A stretch of DNA of 64,000 bases. Origin: Symbiodinium natans (Eukaryota; Sar; Dinophyceae; Suessiales; Symbiodiniaceae). The notes beneath the pieces are model-generated. The model was not told the DNA's origin and searched no databases. It saw nothing but the letters and a program-made list of their open reading frames with translations. Below are positions 47,824 through 59,749 of the stretch, in pieces; positions within the stretch are counted from its first letter, which is position 1; each line of letters opens with the position of its first letter. The DNA lies in the NCBI GenBank assembly GCA_905221605.1, contig CAJNDS010000879.1, positions 114,501 through 178,500 of the forward strand. Direction: 5' to 3'. Position numbers and translations under genes: made by a program.

Positions 47824-47860
<37 letters not shown>

Positions 47861-47908
47861 CACACACACAACATGCACACAACATGCACACACACACACA
47901 CACACATC
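47731..47908. repeat. (CCCACA)n passing into (CA)n
   Basis: About 16 CCCACA hexamers to 47831, then (CA)n with CAACATGCA interruptions to 47908. Open Thr/Pro and Gly/Val/Cys frames here are repeat readings. Confidence 0.95.
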
Positions 47909-48059
47909 TGTATCCCCACCATGTCTTGAACACTTGTACCCACGACAACCTGCATCCGACGCCCCGTCAAAAAAAAGTTGGACCCCACGACAAAAAGACA
48001 CACACGACAAGCAAACGCTGAACAGGGCTTGCAAGCTGTTTTAGGCTTTGGAGGTAGAT

Positions 48060-49150
48060 GTAAGCGGCCTTTCGGCTTGGCCTGGTTTGGGTAATGGACC
48101 GAAAAGCGGCTAGGACATCAGGCTTTTGGAGCTCTTGGGGCCTCTAAGGCTTGAAAAAGCGGATTCCCGGCCTGGTTTGGGGCTTGGAATATCACAGAAC
48201 ATGCTTGGAATGGTCTTAGGGCCTGCGGATTGGGCTTGGAATCTCGCAACAGAACACGCTGGAATGGCCTAGTGGACCGAAAAAAGGCTAGGGAATTTGG
48301 TTTTTGGAGCTTTTGGGGCTTCTAAGGCTTGAAAAAGCGGATTCCCGACCTGTTTTGGGGCTTGATCCCACACAACACGCTGGAATGGCCATTAGTTGAA
48401 AAGCAGATTCCCGGCCTGGTTTGGGGCTTGGAATCCCACAGAACACGCTAAAATTGCCCGAAAAGCTAGGGAATCCGGTTTTGGAGCTCTTGGCGCCTGT
48501 AAGGCTTGAAAGAGCGGATTTGGGGCTTGGGCTCTTGGGGCCTTGAAGGCTTGAAAAAGCGGATTCCCGGCCTGGTTTGGCACAGAACACGATGGAATGG
48601 AATGAACCGACCGAAAAATTCCAATAGAAAACAATCGAAAACCAATCGAAAATAAGTTTTCTATTGGTTTGTAAATAGAAAACCAATAGAAAACCAGTTT
48701 TCTTTTGGTTTTTGAATAAAAAACCAATAGAAAACCAGGTCTCTATTGGTTTTTACATGGAGAACCAATAGAAAACCAGTTTTCTATTGGTTTATAAATA
48801 GAAAACCAATTTTGGTTTGTTATTGGTTTTCTATTGGTTTCTATTTGAAAACCAATAGAAAACTGCTATTGGTTTCCTTTAAAAACCTATAGAAAACTGG
48901 TTTTCTATTGGTTTTTCATTCAAAACAAACCAATAGAAGCTGGTTTTCTATTGGTTTTCCATTTGAAAACCCATACAAAAACTGGCCTTCTATTGGTTTT
49001 CTATTGGCTTTTTTGCGGGCTAGGGAATCCGGTTTTTGAAGAAGCGGATTCCCGGCCTGGAATGGCCCAATGGACCGAAAAACGGCTAAGGAAACCGGTT
49101 TTTGGATCTCTTGGGGCCTCTAAGGCTTGAAAAAGCGGATGCCCGGGCTG
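48060..49150. repeat. Array of GGATTCCCGGCCTGGTTTGG units with a core of CCAATAGAAAA inverted repeats
   Basis: Left part (48060-48600) and right end (49015-49150): variants of AAGCGGATTCCCGGCCTGG, TTTTGGAGCTCTTGGGGCCT and AAGGCTTGAAAAAGCGGAT recur at least six times at uneven spacing. Core (48600-49015): AAAACCAATAGAAAACCAG alternates with its reverse complement TTTTCTATTGGTTTT many times, so the core is a chain of small palindromes. Minus-strand frames of 110-130 codons are repeat readings. Confidence 0.85.
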
Positions 49151-49285
49151 AAGCTTCCTCCTACTCCTCCTAGTCTGTCGTACTATCGTGATTACAAGAA
49201 GTCTGCCGGGGGCACACCTAACCCCCACGTTTCTTGTCATGGGGTCTCAAAAACCTGTCGTGCGTACAGACCCCTCTTCACACCC

Positions 49286-49362
49286 ATACACCACCCACAC
49301 ACACCCACACACAACATACACACAACATACACGCACACACACGCACACACACACACACACAT
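49286..49362. repeat. (CA)n and ACACAACATACAC repeats
   Basis: CACACCCACACAC and ACACAACATACAC units passing into (CA)n with CG steps. Confidence 0.9.
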
Positions 49363-49865
49363 GCTTGGGGCTTCACGCTCCCGGGCCGAGGATTGCTGTG
49401 TATGCCTCTGGAACACAGTAACGGAAGCTTTTGTTCATGAAGCTGCTCAGATGTGGTCCCGCTCTGAGCTCACGGCAGCTCGCTGCTTAGCTTCGGGGCC
49501 ATCACCCTCAAATTTCTGGAACGGGATCACCACCTGCTTTTTTGCACAGTCGGTCACTAACTTTCTAATAACATCTGTTCTCTTGTTTTTTGGCCTTCAC
49601 CACAAGGTCCTTGGGATCGGCCGGTTTTGCCTCCGGCCTCGGTCAGGACGCGGCCGCTAAGCAGCAGCCAACAGCGCAGTCGCAGCTAGCATCGACAGCC
49701 GAAGTGGCGTCATGGTAGTATTCTTTTTGGGAGTGGTAGTCATCCTCGGGGTTATTTGAGAAGTAGCGATGGTAGGAGATATTTTTCCATATATAGCGCA
49801 AGCAATAACAGCATTTTCATGGAGGCAGGCAATGCTTACGCACAGCATTTCCGTACCCGACAAAC

Positions 49866-50266
<401 letters not shown>

Positions 50267-50754
50267 GCCGAGTGTGCGTGCTTCTCCTCGTTGTCTCGTG
50301 GATGTCGGATCTCGGACTGCGCGTGCCTTAGAGAAGCGATCTTATCTTGTAAAGTCCGGTGTCTGTTGCCAGTCTCCCTCGTCATGCACAGAAGTCCAGC
50401 AGCTGCAATTATGCCAGGTTGGCGCGTAGGGACAATCGTCCCCTCTAGGACAGGGAAGACCCTTGAACACCTGACAGTAACAAAGTACTACACGAAAGGT
50501 AGTGCGAACATGAATGCAGCCATACTACTACATGTCAACTTGCTGGTGGTCGTCCGCGAGTGTCAGGCTACATGACTGTTCCGGGCACAATTAACTGAGC
50601 TCATCACTAGATTGATAGGGTGCTTGTTGGCAAGCAGAAGGTTTGCAACTTAACGTGCTAAGGAGATAGGCTGGCCTCATAGCAGGGTCGTGTCTTGAAC
50701 CTCTCGGGTGCCCGGTGGAACTCGTCAACCTGCCGCAGACCCAAACTCGGCAAT

Positions 50755-50797
50755 GCACTCTGCTGACTCTGCTGACTCTGCTGACTCTGCTGGCCCT
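50755..50797. repeat. 9-bp tandem repeat (TGACTCTGC)n
   Basis: Four to five head-to-tail units. On the minus strand this reads Ala-Glu-Ser repeats. No exon is clearly attached. Confidence 0.9.
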
Positions 50798-52087
50798 GCT
50801 GTGAAGCACAAATACTGTGAAGCCGCCAATCGACATGCTGATTTCAACTTGACCGATTTCCTAGACTGCCCCGAGCGGAGTACGAGTACTAGTGGAAGCA
50901 GCTTGAAAAAAAGATCCCTACCCGACCCCGTTTGTTCCAAGCTCTGCCCAAGTCTACCGGCCTCAGGGGTGGTCGGAGCATTCTCTCCCCATCGAAGTCG
51001 TAACTTTCTTCCTTGGACTGACTTTCTACTGCTTCCTGCGGCCCATAAACAAGAACTGCGACATGCTGAGCTCGCGACCTTTGATTTCAATACCATCTAC
51101 TTTCTTGATGCCCTGCGCTGACAACAGGCTTGAGATTACAGCGTGGCCTGTTTAGTGAGTGTGAGCACGGGGCATTGCAATGCCGCGCGCAGTCCCGGGG
51201 TGCAACTTCCGCTCAGGGGTTGGGCAGTTGTGGGCCAAGACTGCACATGCTTCATCGTTCTGCGCTTACACACAGATTTGGCCTCAAATAGACGCTTAAA
51301 GCCTCTGTTACGTCTTGACCAACTGAACCCTGGAACGTTCAACTTATGACTGTCGCGCTCCAGCAGATTCAGCAGTCCAACTCCAGGAATCCAGCACGAA
51401 TCCAGCCCCACCACCACACCATGCACACACCACTGCCGTGCCACCCACTCACACCTGAGATATCTGGAGTTGCGCCATCTGTCGTGGACGTCGCACCCCA
51501 ATTCCACCTCACACCATCTCAGACAACCTCACACCACGCTCACGGCGTGGCATGGCACGTTGCGCCACCCACCGAACCCCCAGCAACCCCCGCCACCACC
51601 AACCACTAGCACCACACCACATCTTGCTGCATCGCGGCACGCCACCTCGCACAGCTAACGCCCCACACCAAGGGCTCATCACACACAGTTGTCAAATAGT
51701 TGGCCAAATAGTTGCCACCACCAGTATACCACCAAAACTCTGCAGATTCTTGGTACAGCAGCATCTCATTGTGCTTCGTGGTGGTTTTGAGGTTAGTCTC
51801 TAGTCCTGCGGTTCACACCATGACGTAGGTTCTGCAACTGAAGTTCCGCAATCCGGAAACTACGTGCTCGCTGGCGCGAGTATCACGAGCAGGGGTAGGC
51901 CGCAGTCGCATGTCGGACATCAAATTCGTCCTTTCTGCAGTCGCACTGCAGCCAAAAGATGCTGCTTGCGTACGGCTGCACAAACTCATTTGACTGGTCC
52001 TCCCTACAGTACCTATTTCAAGAGCAAGCTTTTACAGTACAGACTGAACACCACCCGATGTAAATGAGGAGAGCATATACTCCATAA

Positions 52088-52289
52088 CTTCTGGATACAC
52101 CTCGCGCTTTTGAAAGGGTGATCCTCAAACAACGCGTCCGTGACACGGTGGGATACAGAGGCGAGTGGGTGCATTTAACAGGGCACCATGGTGACTCCAA
52201 GGCATTCATGGACAACTTAAGACTTAAACTCAACTCAGCGTGCTGCACTCAAGATCACAGCAGATGTCCTCAAGTGCACCCTCTGGGGT
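52088..52289 (+). CDS. Possible exon, unidentified
   Basis: A plus-strand frame reads AFERVILKQRVRDTVGYRGE, then WVHLTGHHGDSKAFMDNLRL and KLNSACCTQDHSRC, to a stop at about 52289. The amino-acid mix is protein-like, but a minus-strand frame is also open. No family was recognised. Confidence 0.25.
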
Positions 52290-53256
52290 CTTGAACTCGG
52301 CAAAGCCAAATCCTCGAGAAACACCTCGGAGCATCGAAAGATCCAAGGAGCCTGGTGGGCCCCGACGGGATAACTTGGGCACCTGTGTGCCTGTGTGTCA
52401 ACCAAGCACAGTCTTGCAAGGCAGGGACGTGTTGTTGGCCAAGCATTTGCTCGTTGCTACTCCCTTCCATCTGTTTTGTGACTCAACTTGGCGTTCAGAC
52501 ATGCAATACTGTCACAGCCTGCTACATTGTGAACATTTCTGAACATTCTGGTGGCTCTGAGGTCGCGCAACCCTTGGGCATGTGGGATTCGAGTGGGGAC
52601 GGTTTCATGCCGCTCAACTGAAAGAGCACGGCTCTCAAGTAGACAAACCGGACTGTCTCGGAGTTCGAAACGTCGAGTTCCGCACCATCTTTTTGGATGG
52701 ACAGCCTCCAAGACACCAAACCCTCGATATCACCTCGCATGGACAGCATGATCTCACTGTCACTCTGTCAAAAGCCTCAGGCATCAGCCGAACAGTTCCC
52801 GAATCTCTTCCTCTGTTGTGTCCTGCACAGGAGCTTCGATTACATTTCATGACCTACATTCGGCCAATGGCGGCCACATATAGCAAAGCACTGAGGCTCA
52901 AGCAAAGGAAATGTTACCAACAAACACCGGCCACACCTGAGTCCAGAGCAGCATGACTCCGCTGCGATGTTCTGGCGGACCCGAAGGTGTCGCAAGTCTT
53001 CATGTTCTGTTTTTGCTGAGTTGCGTCCTTCCGACGTGGCTCTATCCTCCGCTTCTTTTCTGCCTCGCCTTACTTCAGCCGACTGCCCAAAATCAACTCG
53101 CCAATGAGAACCAAGATTCCGACCGGCAGCAGGTGGCCTGCGACAGAATCTAACAAATAATCTGACAGAAGCGCTGCGAATATCTGCGAGTGTGTTTTTC
53201 TAGCAGCGGAGGGAATCGGAGAGAAGGCATGCGAAGGCATCTGTGGCTCGCCTGAC

Positions 53257-53926
53257 GTTCAGAAAGACGAAGCCCGGCGGCAGGGAGCCCGGCGGCAGGG
53301 AGCCCGGCGGAAGGGAGCCCGGCGGCAGGGAGCCCGGAGTCGAGCCCGGCATGACGAGGCCGGGGAAGACTCCATTGGGACCCACGCCTGCCCCCGGAGC
53401 GCCTGGAGCTCCACCTGGAGCGCCAGGCACCTTAATTACAGAGCACAGAGGAACAGGAAAGTGTTGGAAAGCCCATGTCCCCCCAATAGGGACCCACGTG
53501 TAATGCAAGCACGCACTGCACACGCCACAGTCATATTTTTCGCACTCATCCGCGCCCTCCAGCCGCAACATGCCGCAAATTGCAGAGAAGGGAATCATTA
53601 GCTGAGATGCTTGTAGAAAGCCTGGTAGCGAGGGGCAGCCCGCACAGCTCCCTGCAGTTCACTCGCATCATCTCGCATCCAAAGTGAAGCCAAAGAAGGC
53701 TGTCTGCGCATTGAAATGACCTGCCTGGCATCATCATCAGCGGCATTCCTCCAGGCAATCCACCTGGTAAGCCACCCGGAAGTCCTGGAACGCACAGACT
53801 TCCAATGATTCTGCTGATAGAATTTCAGCGTCTTACCTCCTGGAGGCGGCGGCAGACCAGGCACCTGCACTTGTCCACATGAGTTCATGGCATTTTGCCA
53901 TCGCCTAGCAAATGCCCTGCAACCGA
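53257..53926 (-). CDS. Pro/Gly-rich low-complexity protein, partial
   Basis: Three exons share one style. 53837-53926 reads AFARRWQNAMNSCGQVQVPG then LPPPPG, with a canonical GTAAG donor. 53725-53784 reads LPGGLPGGLPGGMPLMMMPG, with a GC donor. 53257-53430 reads VPGAPGGAPGAPGAGVGPN, then FPGLVMPG, then four SLPPG units, ending near FVFLN at a GT donor. The VPG/LPGG theme across separate exons with proper splice sites argues for a real gene. The composition resembles disordered tails of RNA-binding or structural proteins, but no domain was seen and the rest of the gene is unresolved. Confidence 0.5.
53268..53337. repeat. 15-bp coding minisatellite, four units
   Basis: GGCGGCAGGGAGCCC repeated four times, one unit with A for C. 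On the minus strand it encodes SLPPG units inside the Pro/Gly-rich exon. Confidence 0.85.
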
Positions 53927-53999
53927 AAAGCGCTGGGAACAGGCGCAGACCTGAGTTCAAAGCCGTCAGTGTGTTCGGAAGGATGTGACGCCAAGATGA

Positions 54000-56300
54000 A
54001 CGGACTTCGTCACTAGTCTAAGGGCCCAGGCGGTGCACCATCCATCTCCTGAAAGACTTGGTAGTGAGATGTCCTATGCTCTTTACACATGACGACCGTG
54101 GACAGCGGAGCTGAGGTCTAAACGCTGCTTGCAAAGCCAGCAGTGGAAGTGCTCTTTGTGCGCTGGTTGATTTCCTAATGCCCTCTCTGGTCTGTTGCCT
54201 CTGGCTGCTGAAGGTCGTTGGGACAGTGCAAGCCGACATCTTGGTCTGCTGGCTGGATTACCATTTATCGATGCGGCTTCGACATGATGCGCCGCGTGCC
54301 CACCCTGGCAGCTTGGCTCGACCTGTTGAACCGCTCATGCTTTATGAAGCTTATGGCTGAGTAAGGCAGAGCAGGAAGATTCCAAATGCTCTACACTTGA
54401 GGCTGCCGTGCACTCTGGCCTTCCGTTTCGCGAAACAATGCTTGAATGCACATCGCCGTCACATCGCGTTGGGTAGAGACGTTTTGATACGTTTTGGACA
54501 TCTAGATGGTCGTCGGACTGTATGAAAGGGAACCCGGAGCTGCTTGTATGGGGCCAGATCCTTTGGAACTGTCGGCCTTCACCACGAAACCTCTCCAGCA
54601 ATGTGTTGCGGGTTGCGTCTCAGCCTGCGAGAAACCTTGTAGCGGGGCTCTTCATTGGAGTGTGTGCTCTTCTCGTTTGTTCGGGGTTAAGCGTCAGATA
54701 GCGTCAGGTTCGATTGTACCGGACGGGGATGCAATGCAAAGCATCCCTAGCCCAACCCTAGATGATCCCCAGAGTGCCCATCAAGCTTGCTTAGCTATTG
54801 GGTTGGTGATGCGCGCATGATCTGTGCCTTGTTGCAGCACATGCTTCAAAAGCATTGCGTGAACCCTCTCATTCCTTGTCGTCTACCAAATACCGTGTGC
54901 CAATGTCAAGCCACACACACACACCACTCCCGCCGCGCTTTGCATTTCGAGTGTGTTCGAGCCGTTTGCCGGCTGCTTCCCGACCCTTGTAAACCATGCA
55001 ACAACGAGTCCAAACACGAAGGCTACGGTGTGCGCAGACTCTGCCAAGCTTATCCCTTCTAACACGTGGGAAGGGGCGTTACACTTCCGCAACCTCAAGA
55101 AGAATGAATCACGTGCAAGCACACACACAAGTTGCATCACTTTGTAGTCAAACAATACAACCGCAGGACGTTGAAATTGTATAACCAGTGCACCTGCCAC
55201 ACTTGTCTACAGAGTATCACATCTTTGCCCACGTTCGCCATGCCATCGCTCGGAAGAGCCTTGCCGCTTCATCGTGTTCGCTTTCTTTCCTTTTTGTATT
55301 CATGTCGAACCTAGGGCGCCTGGCTGTCCCTCGTTTCCCACTATGCCTTCCGCTACCTTTCTGCCTTGCCCCTTCGCCTCCTCATGTCCTTTCTGTTGCA
55401 TGGACTCGGGTCTTTGCCCAGTCTCTTTCTTCTCCGCCCCAGTGGGGTGCACACACCCCCCCCCTCCTACCTTGTTCTTGGAAGAAAGAAATCCTGCCTC
55501 CTAAGTTTTGTCCCGCTACGCTTGGCATCTTGTTGAGTCAGCGATCATCGAAAGGGGACATTCAATGACATTTTTGCAGCTGAACACGGGCATATACACA
55601 AGGGACATGCACTTTAAGGCAGCGCACAGCCTTCAGGGGACAAAGCATGACGTCAGTCCCGAACTGGAGCCTTTATTGGCCAGATCGGCTGATCGTCATT
55701 CGTAGCTCTCTCCATGTCTTCACCCGTCACAGAAGCAACACTGGAAACACAGAAGTAAACATGCCACATGGCAGAGAGCCTTTGAAACACTTCAGCAAGA
55801 AGCCAGCAGTTCCACAACACGGCATGGGCTTCAGGCCACGCTTACCATCGCTGCAATCTGTGCATTGGAGCCGTTTCAAGGTGTCTTTCCCTTGTCAGCC
55901 TGCGGCGCTTACAAGCTGCAGCTGCGAAGTCTCCAGCCATGACAGTCGATTCTTTAGGCCTTCTGGGCTACCCAAGCAGGGATGAGCTTCCTCTGCATGT
56001 CGGCATCCATCGCAGCCTGAGTCTCAATCTGGGCTCCATCTGTTTATGCTAACGACAACAGAGCAAACAACAGCATGTAACACATCACAGGCTCACAATG
56101 TCTTGGAATAGTTGTGAGGCTCCCTGCCAATTCCTCTTTGGAGAAAACGAAGAGGTGCTCCTGTCGCGATCATGTCAACTTGAGAAGCAGGGCGACATGG
56201 CCTGCATTGATCGACTGAAATACCTGCCACACAAGCAATAGCTGCTTGAATTACAACTGCCGATGCTACCGCAAACAATCACGTCATCATACGTCATAAT
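54000..56300. other. No confident gene between the Pro/Gly-rich gene and GSK3
   Basis: Short frames on both strands, with no motif recognised and no notable repeat. It probably contains untranslated, intronic and intergenic sequence. Confidence 0.35.
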
Positions 56301-56321
56301 AATCGCTTCAGTAGCCCGCTC

Positions 56322-58902
56322 TTAACAGCTGTCCGGCAGAGGCTTTGAGCTGCTTATGCGCCTGGCAGTTGCGCACCAGTCGCGCATCGTCGAGCCCATT
56401 AGGATGCAATCTGGGCTGCCGCACGTATTGGGGTCCCTGAGGTCATCGAACAAGGCCTTGGCCACGCAAACGCTGGTTGCGAGGCTGAGATAGGCATGAT
56501 AGGCCCAGCGAGCAAGTTCTGGTGGTAAGCTTGCCACGTGCATGCAACACTGCAACCCGGTAGGCCGCAGCTTCGGGTCATACACAAGCAATTTGGAGAT
56601 GTAGTCCACAGCCTGCTGGGTGATGCAGTCTAGGTCTACCCCCGGTCGGCCTCAGGACATTCATGGAAATTCTGGCCTCCTGAGAGGTGCGCGATCTGAA
56701 AACTTTGTGCCACGGGTGTGGCTTGATCTGCGGGAACTTAAACCTCGAAAAAGTTGCGGCTTTCAACAGGTGTCAAGGTTGTTAGCCTGTGTTCACCAAC
56801 CCTGTGAAGGCGCTGACTCTGTGTAGTTTGGGTTCATGGCCATGAGCTCCTCCCGAGTCGGTGTGCCAAGCACCTTGATGATCTCGACCTGGGGGGTGGC
56901 CGATATTGGCCAACATCACACCACATCGGCTTTCAACCCTAAGGCGCTAAGGCGCTAGCCAGCTGATCAACTCCGCTCTCGCCAGGGAACATGGGATGAC
57001 CAAGAATGAGCTCTGCGGAGACACAGGCTGCTGACCAAATGTCAATGACCTTGGTCATTGACATGTAAGAATAAGTTAGCATAAGAGTACTAGAATGAGT
57101 GCTAGTTGCCATGTGACGGCTGCATGGTCAAGCTGCCCCCAGAACTCAGGTGCTGGCAAAGCCATAATCAGTTGCCCCGAAGATGAGCTCTGGAGCACGG
57201 TAGTATCTGGAGCCTTGCAGGGGCATCACTACACTAACTGCCGTGACTGACCACAAGCCTCAGCAAGACGTATTACGAGTACCTGACTACCTCCCTGCCG
57301 TATACTGCCGTATAAGCACCGGGCAAATGTAAGCCACATTTGGCTCCCCTCTGACCAGCGGCTTGGCAGACCCGAAATCGCACAACCTGCTCAATGCCGC
57401 TCGCACTGCTTGCAGGCAACAGCCCGTGTTCAAAGTCGGAGCTTGATCATTGCTTCATTTCTTAAAGTGCCGGCGCTGCTTCAATGCATGAGTGTGCCCG
57501 TCAACCAGCAAGTTCTGTGGCTTGATGTCGCGGTGGCAAATCCTGGCCATGAAGGCAAGCCGAGGAACTCAATGCAAATGCTTTGATGACATCAATAAGG
57601 GGACCTCTCGACTGCCACAAGTCAATGATATCAATGCAGTGTCTCAGGGCTCCACCCAACGGCATGGATGTAGGCGCAGGCCCGACCCATCTGGCAATTA
57701 GCATGCATGCAAAGCACATGTGCAGAGAACGCGCAAAGTAGGACTCCAAAGTGGGACTCCTTGACTCTGTCTCCAAAAGTTGGACTCCAAGATACTCCAA
57801 TTCTAATCTGTGCCTTTTAACTGGTGCCGAGGCCGAGAATACATTGAGCACCGATCGCCTGGTAGCTGTACAACTGGACGAAGATGTGTGGAACCGGCTG
57901 CTTCATCTTGCTGTAGTGCTTCATGACACGGTAAACTGTGTCCTGGTCAAGACTCGCACCCAGGACTGCTCAAGCATTGAAGACAACAACATCATGATAA
58001 TCAGAGAGAGACAATACTGGGCTTTGCACCGAGCAGTACTCCATCACAACCTTGGTCGAGTGATACCGCAGAGCAAGGTACTGCAAGGCCCATCAAGGTC
58101 GAACTGTTTGCCTCTGGGCTTCTTGCATTCAGATATGTTTCACCAGGCTTTTCTCCAGACGTGTAGAAGGCATGCTTCAGCCTTGGCATACTTATGTGCT
58201 GCAAAACAGCACAGAATAGCACAGAACACACATTCCAGCAGCGGGCTCTACCACGTTCGGGTGCTTCAACTCCTGCAAGAGTCTAGTCTGGGGCGCACTG
58301 CTTGAAAATGGTGGGGTGGACGAACTTTGCAGATCCAACCGGGCAGCAATGCGAGACATTTCAGAGGCAATGGAACCTATTTGAAGGGATGCGGAGGTCT
58401 TGACAAGGAGAAAGAAGCGCATTGCCGTGGCCAAGCCGGCGCATCCTTCATGATCTGTAGTTCTCTGTTCTTGTATCGCTTGTCCTGAAGCAGTGCAGCA
58501 AGCGGCCAAAGTGAAAGCGGTTCTGCATAACATCACAGAAACAGTAGCTTCTGCAGGGGGCAATGTGGATGATCATGATGATCCACACCATGCCTGGAAA
58601 ACCTTCTTGATGGCAACAGATTCGCCAGTCTCCACCACCTGAGGCAGGTCGACGGTCACATTCATTCGACAAGTCTACTCTCTTTCTGCTCTCTGAAGCA
58701 GAAGCCATTCCGGCAGGTGCCCACCTGGGCTTGGTAAACAACTCCGAAAGAGCCGCTGCCAAGCACGCGCTCTGCATTGTAGGTAAATGAAGCCTCACCA
58801 GAAACACTGTTGCAGGGACCGCTCCGCACAGTCCTTCTCGCAGCATGGGTTCCACGGCCTTTTTGGAGGCATCATCGCTCTTGCCTCCATCGAAGGCATG
58901 GG
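56322..58902 (-). CDS. GSK3: Glycogen synthase kinase-3 (shaggy-type) Ser/Thr kinase, 17 or more exons
   Basis: A near-complete GSK3 catalytic domain is read in order, with frames matching at every join. Exons: 58725-58793 (glycine loop, [15 protein letters not shown]), 58594-58638 ([15 protein letters not shown]), 58446-58484 ([13 protein letters not shown]), 58247-58272 (ELKHPNVVE), 58127-58181 ([18 protein letters not shown]), 58030-58050 (VVMEYCS), 57859-57942 ([16 protein letters not shown]), 57656-57690 ([12 protein letters not shown]), 57480-57542 ([15 protein letters not shown]), 57325-57386 ([15 protein letters not shown]), 57158-57213 ([16 protein letters not shown]), 56960-57049 ([17 protein letters not shown]), 56818-56888 ([19 protein letters not shown]), 56677-56743 ([15 protein letters not shown]), 56551-56612 ([17 protein letters not shown]), 56425-56472 ([11 protein letters not shown]), 56322-56349 (SKPLPDSC, stop). 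These total 921 nt, 306 residues plus stop. [14 protein letters not shown] and SRYYRAPE, the last with the activation-loop tyrosine, identify GSK3. A likely N-terminal exon is 58820-58902; the start codon is not settled. Donors are 7 GT, 9 GC and 1 GA, counting the N-terminal exon. The C terminus is short for the family. Confidence 0.93.
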
Positions 58903-59749
58903 CTGAGAGGTTTCATGTTCCGACAGTGTCTGAGGCATTCACCTTCAACTTTCATGTTCTGAAAGGAGTTCTGCAGAGCTCGCAAGTCGCTGGAAGCCTA
59001 AAGTCTCGAGTCTGGCACGTTATGCACAGTGCTCGGGTATTTTGCGCATGTGGTGTGGTCAGGTCCCGACATCTCCTTTGGCGGCCATGAGGGCACACCG
59101 CTGGCTACGATGTGAGCTATAGAGGTGTCACGATGAGCCGAACTGCTGGGATGCAAAATACAAATAATGTGGCCGCCTTGCACAATGCTGACCCGCCAAA
59201 CTGGGTCAGCACATGATTCGACCAACCTTTTTTGAAGCCGTGCTATGCACCATTGACCAACCTCTCAAGACACAAAGCATGGTCGAGTATGTGCAACGGA
59301 CGAGCCTCGCTTTTTTGTTGGCACAATGCTTGTGGTGGTCATGCCATCCGCAACATCGGAACCTTTTTTGCAAGGTGTTTTGCAAATTGCTCGGATGCCA
59401 GCCGGGTCGACCACCTGGCGTCTTGCAGTGTAGCATGCCGAAAATATACAAACATGTACCAAAGTCTGCCTTTGCTGATGGGTGCCAAGGGCTGTGTGCA
59501 AGCTTGGTCCCTGGTGCCGTGGATGGCAATGATGCGTCCGTGTGCTCGGAGGCCGGTCCATAAACGACCATCACAAGTAGATCAAGAGTAGCAAACTCTA
59601 AGCAGCACCAAAACCGCAATCGTGAGCTTCATCATCCGGCACTCGAGCTTGCCGACTCAACTGCCAACCAAGGTGTCAGGAAAGGGTGAGCACAAATGGC
59701 ATGCGACCTCCCTCTGTATCGGCTCTGTGTTGCTCTGCTCAGACTTCGA

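Noticed and set aside
52953-53153. 66-codon plus-strand ORF with a hydrophobic N terminus
   Set aside because: It could be read as a signal peptide, but it is short, lacks family or splice support, and neighbouring coding evidence is on the minus strand.
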